Below are positions 5,210-5,356 of a stretch of 5,356 nt of DNA, in pieces. Within the stretch, counting starts at the first letter, position 1. Each line of letters starts with the position of its first letter. The stretch spans positions 1 through 5,356 of the forward strand of contig DAOWBJ010000146.1 in assembly GCA_030634125.1 (NCBI GenBank), in the 5' to 3' direction. Both the position numbers and the translations under genes were made by a program. The notes under the pieces are model-generated. The model saw only the letters and a program-made list of their open reading frames with translations, ran no database searches and had not been told where the DNA came from. This DNA comes from Victivallales bacterium (lineage in GTDB: Bacteria; Verrucomicrobiota; Lentisphaeria; Victivallales; Victivallaceae).

Positions 5210-5348
5210 TGCGGACAGTTTTAGCTCCCGTTCCGTATGTATAGAGTGAACAGGGAACGTCCCTGTGCGGTGTACCGCTTCAAACTTCAGTCGCTGAAGC
5301 TCCTTACGGAAGCGGGAAAGAGATAATAACAGCAAAAGGAATGTAAAA
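5210..5348 (+). pseudogene. Probable broken second copy of a sigma region 4 end
   Basis: The direct repeat at 5227-5238 reads S-R-S-V in frame, as in the intact copy. From 5270, in another frame, coding-like sequence reads VYRFKLQSLKLLTEAGKR and stops at 5324-5326. Leaving out 5235-5269 (35 bases) joins them as SRSV-YRF-KLQSLK, in register with SRSV-FxR-KLQSLK of the upstream gene. Codons differ (e.g. CTGCAAAGT against CTTCAGTCG), so this is not a very recent copy. The intervening 35 bases contain a perfect hairpin, ACAGGGA-ACG-TCCCTGT (5250-5266). Alternatively the region is simply a structured leader for the gene at 5349; only a 29-codon ORF (5237-5326) is open here, without an SD. Confidence 0.35.
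5275..5315 (+). other. Nested stem-loop upstream of the gene at 5349
   Basis: CCGCTTC (5275-5281) pairs with GAAGCGG (5309-5315), and inside it CTTCAG (5285-5290) pairs with CTGAAG (5294-5299) around TCG. No T-tract follows. The structure ends 33 bases before the ATG at 5349. It overlaps the sigma-like coding relic, where LQSLK codons make part of the stem, so pairing may be incidental. Confidence 0.35.
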
Positions 5349-5356
5349 ATGGAAAA
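5349..5356 (+). CDS. Start of an unidentified gene, cut by the window end
   Basis: AAAAGGA at 5334-5340 stands eight bases before ATG at 5349, a good SD arrangement like that of the 4619 gene. Only the first two complete codons are visible (Met-Glu), so no function can be given. It could be co-transcribed with the sigma-like gene, as no terminator lies between them. Confidence 0.5.

Noticed and set aside
1..5356. CRISPR array, tRNA, rRNA or insertion sequence
   Set aside because: No regularly spaced exact repeats, tRNA cloverleaf, rRNA sequence, transposase frame or terminal inverted repeats were found by reading both strands.

Overview
The window reads as bacterial DNA of moderate GC content with Shine-Dalgarno (SD) led genes. 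The protein families suggest the PVC superphylum, possibly Lentisphaerota (Victivallis-like). That is an inference from three things: an FAD_oxidored-type flavoprotein, a short ECF-like sigma factor with an 'SRS...YRKL' region 4, and a zinc-ribbon-like protein with a C-terminal domain common in large regulatory proteins. No taxonomic marker gene is present.

Layout: (1) Positions 1-266 hold intergenic DNA with a degenerate repeat, and an SD-led but ATG-less 5' extension of the next gene. (2) 267-1520 encodes an FAD-dependent oxidoreductase. (3) 1521-2063 is about 540 bases without an intact gene. It holds a second and a third copy of the degenerate repeat, two SD-led mini-ORFs that stop early, and a strong hairpin with a T-tract ending only 27 bases before the next start codon. 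(4) 2064-4408 is a tightly packed three-gene operon (ATGA junction, then a 17-base overlap) ending in a clear intrinsic terminator. Only the third product has recognisable architecture: Cys cluster, middle domain, proline/glutamate linker and regulator-type C-terminal domain. (5) 4409-4618 is an AT-rich promoter and leader region with a palindrome and a stem-loop. (6) 4619-5122 encodes a sigma-70/ECF-like protein cut by an in-frame TAG inside the region 4 helix-turn-helix; coding sequence continues to 5209. (7) 5210-5348 appears to hold a broken second copy of a sigma region 4 end, or a structured leader. A new SD-led gene begins at 5349 and runs off the window.

A recurring theme is genes with one or two base changes at decisive places: ATC where an ATG is expected, two homopolymer-type frameshifts at the start of the second operon gene, and an amber codon in the sigma recognition helix. 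Either this is a decaying accessory locus, or the assembly has errors, or some of the defects are switchable (the G8 tract) or suppressible (the amber codon). The operon and the sigma-like gene may form a regulatory module, but only their proximity shows this. The flavoprotein gene looks unrelated to them.
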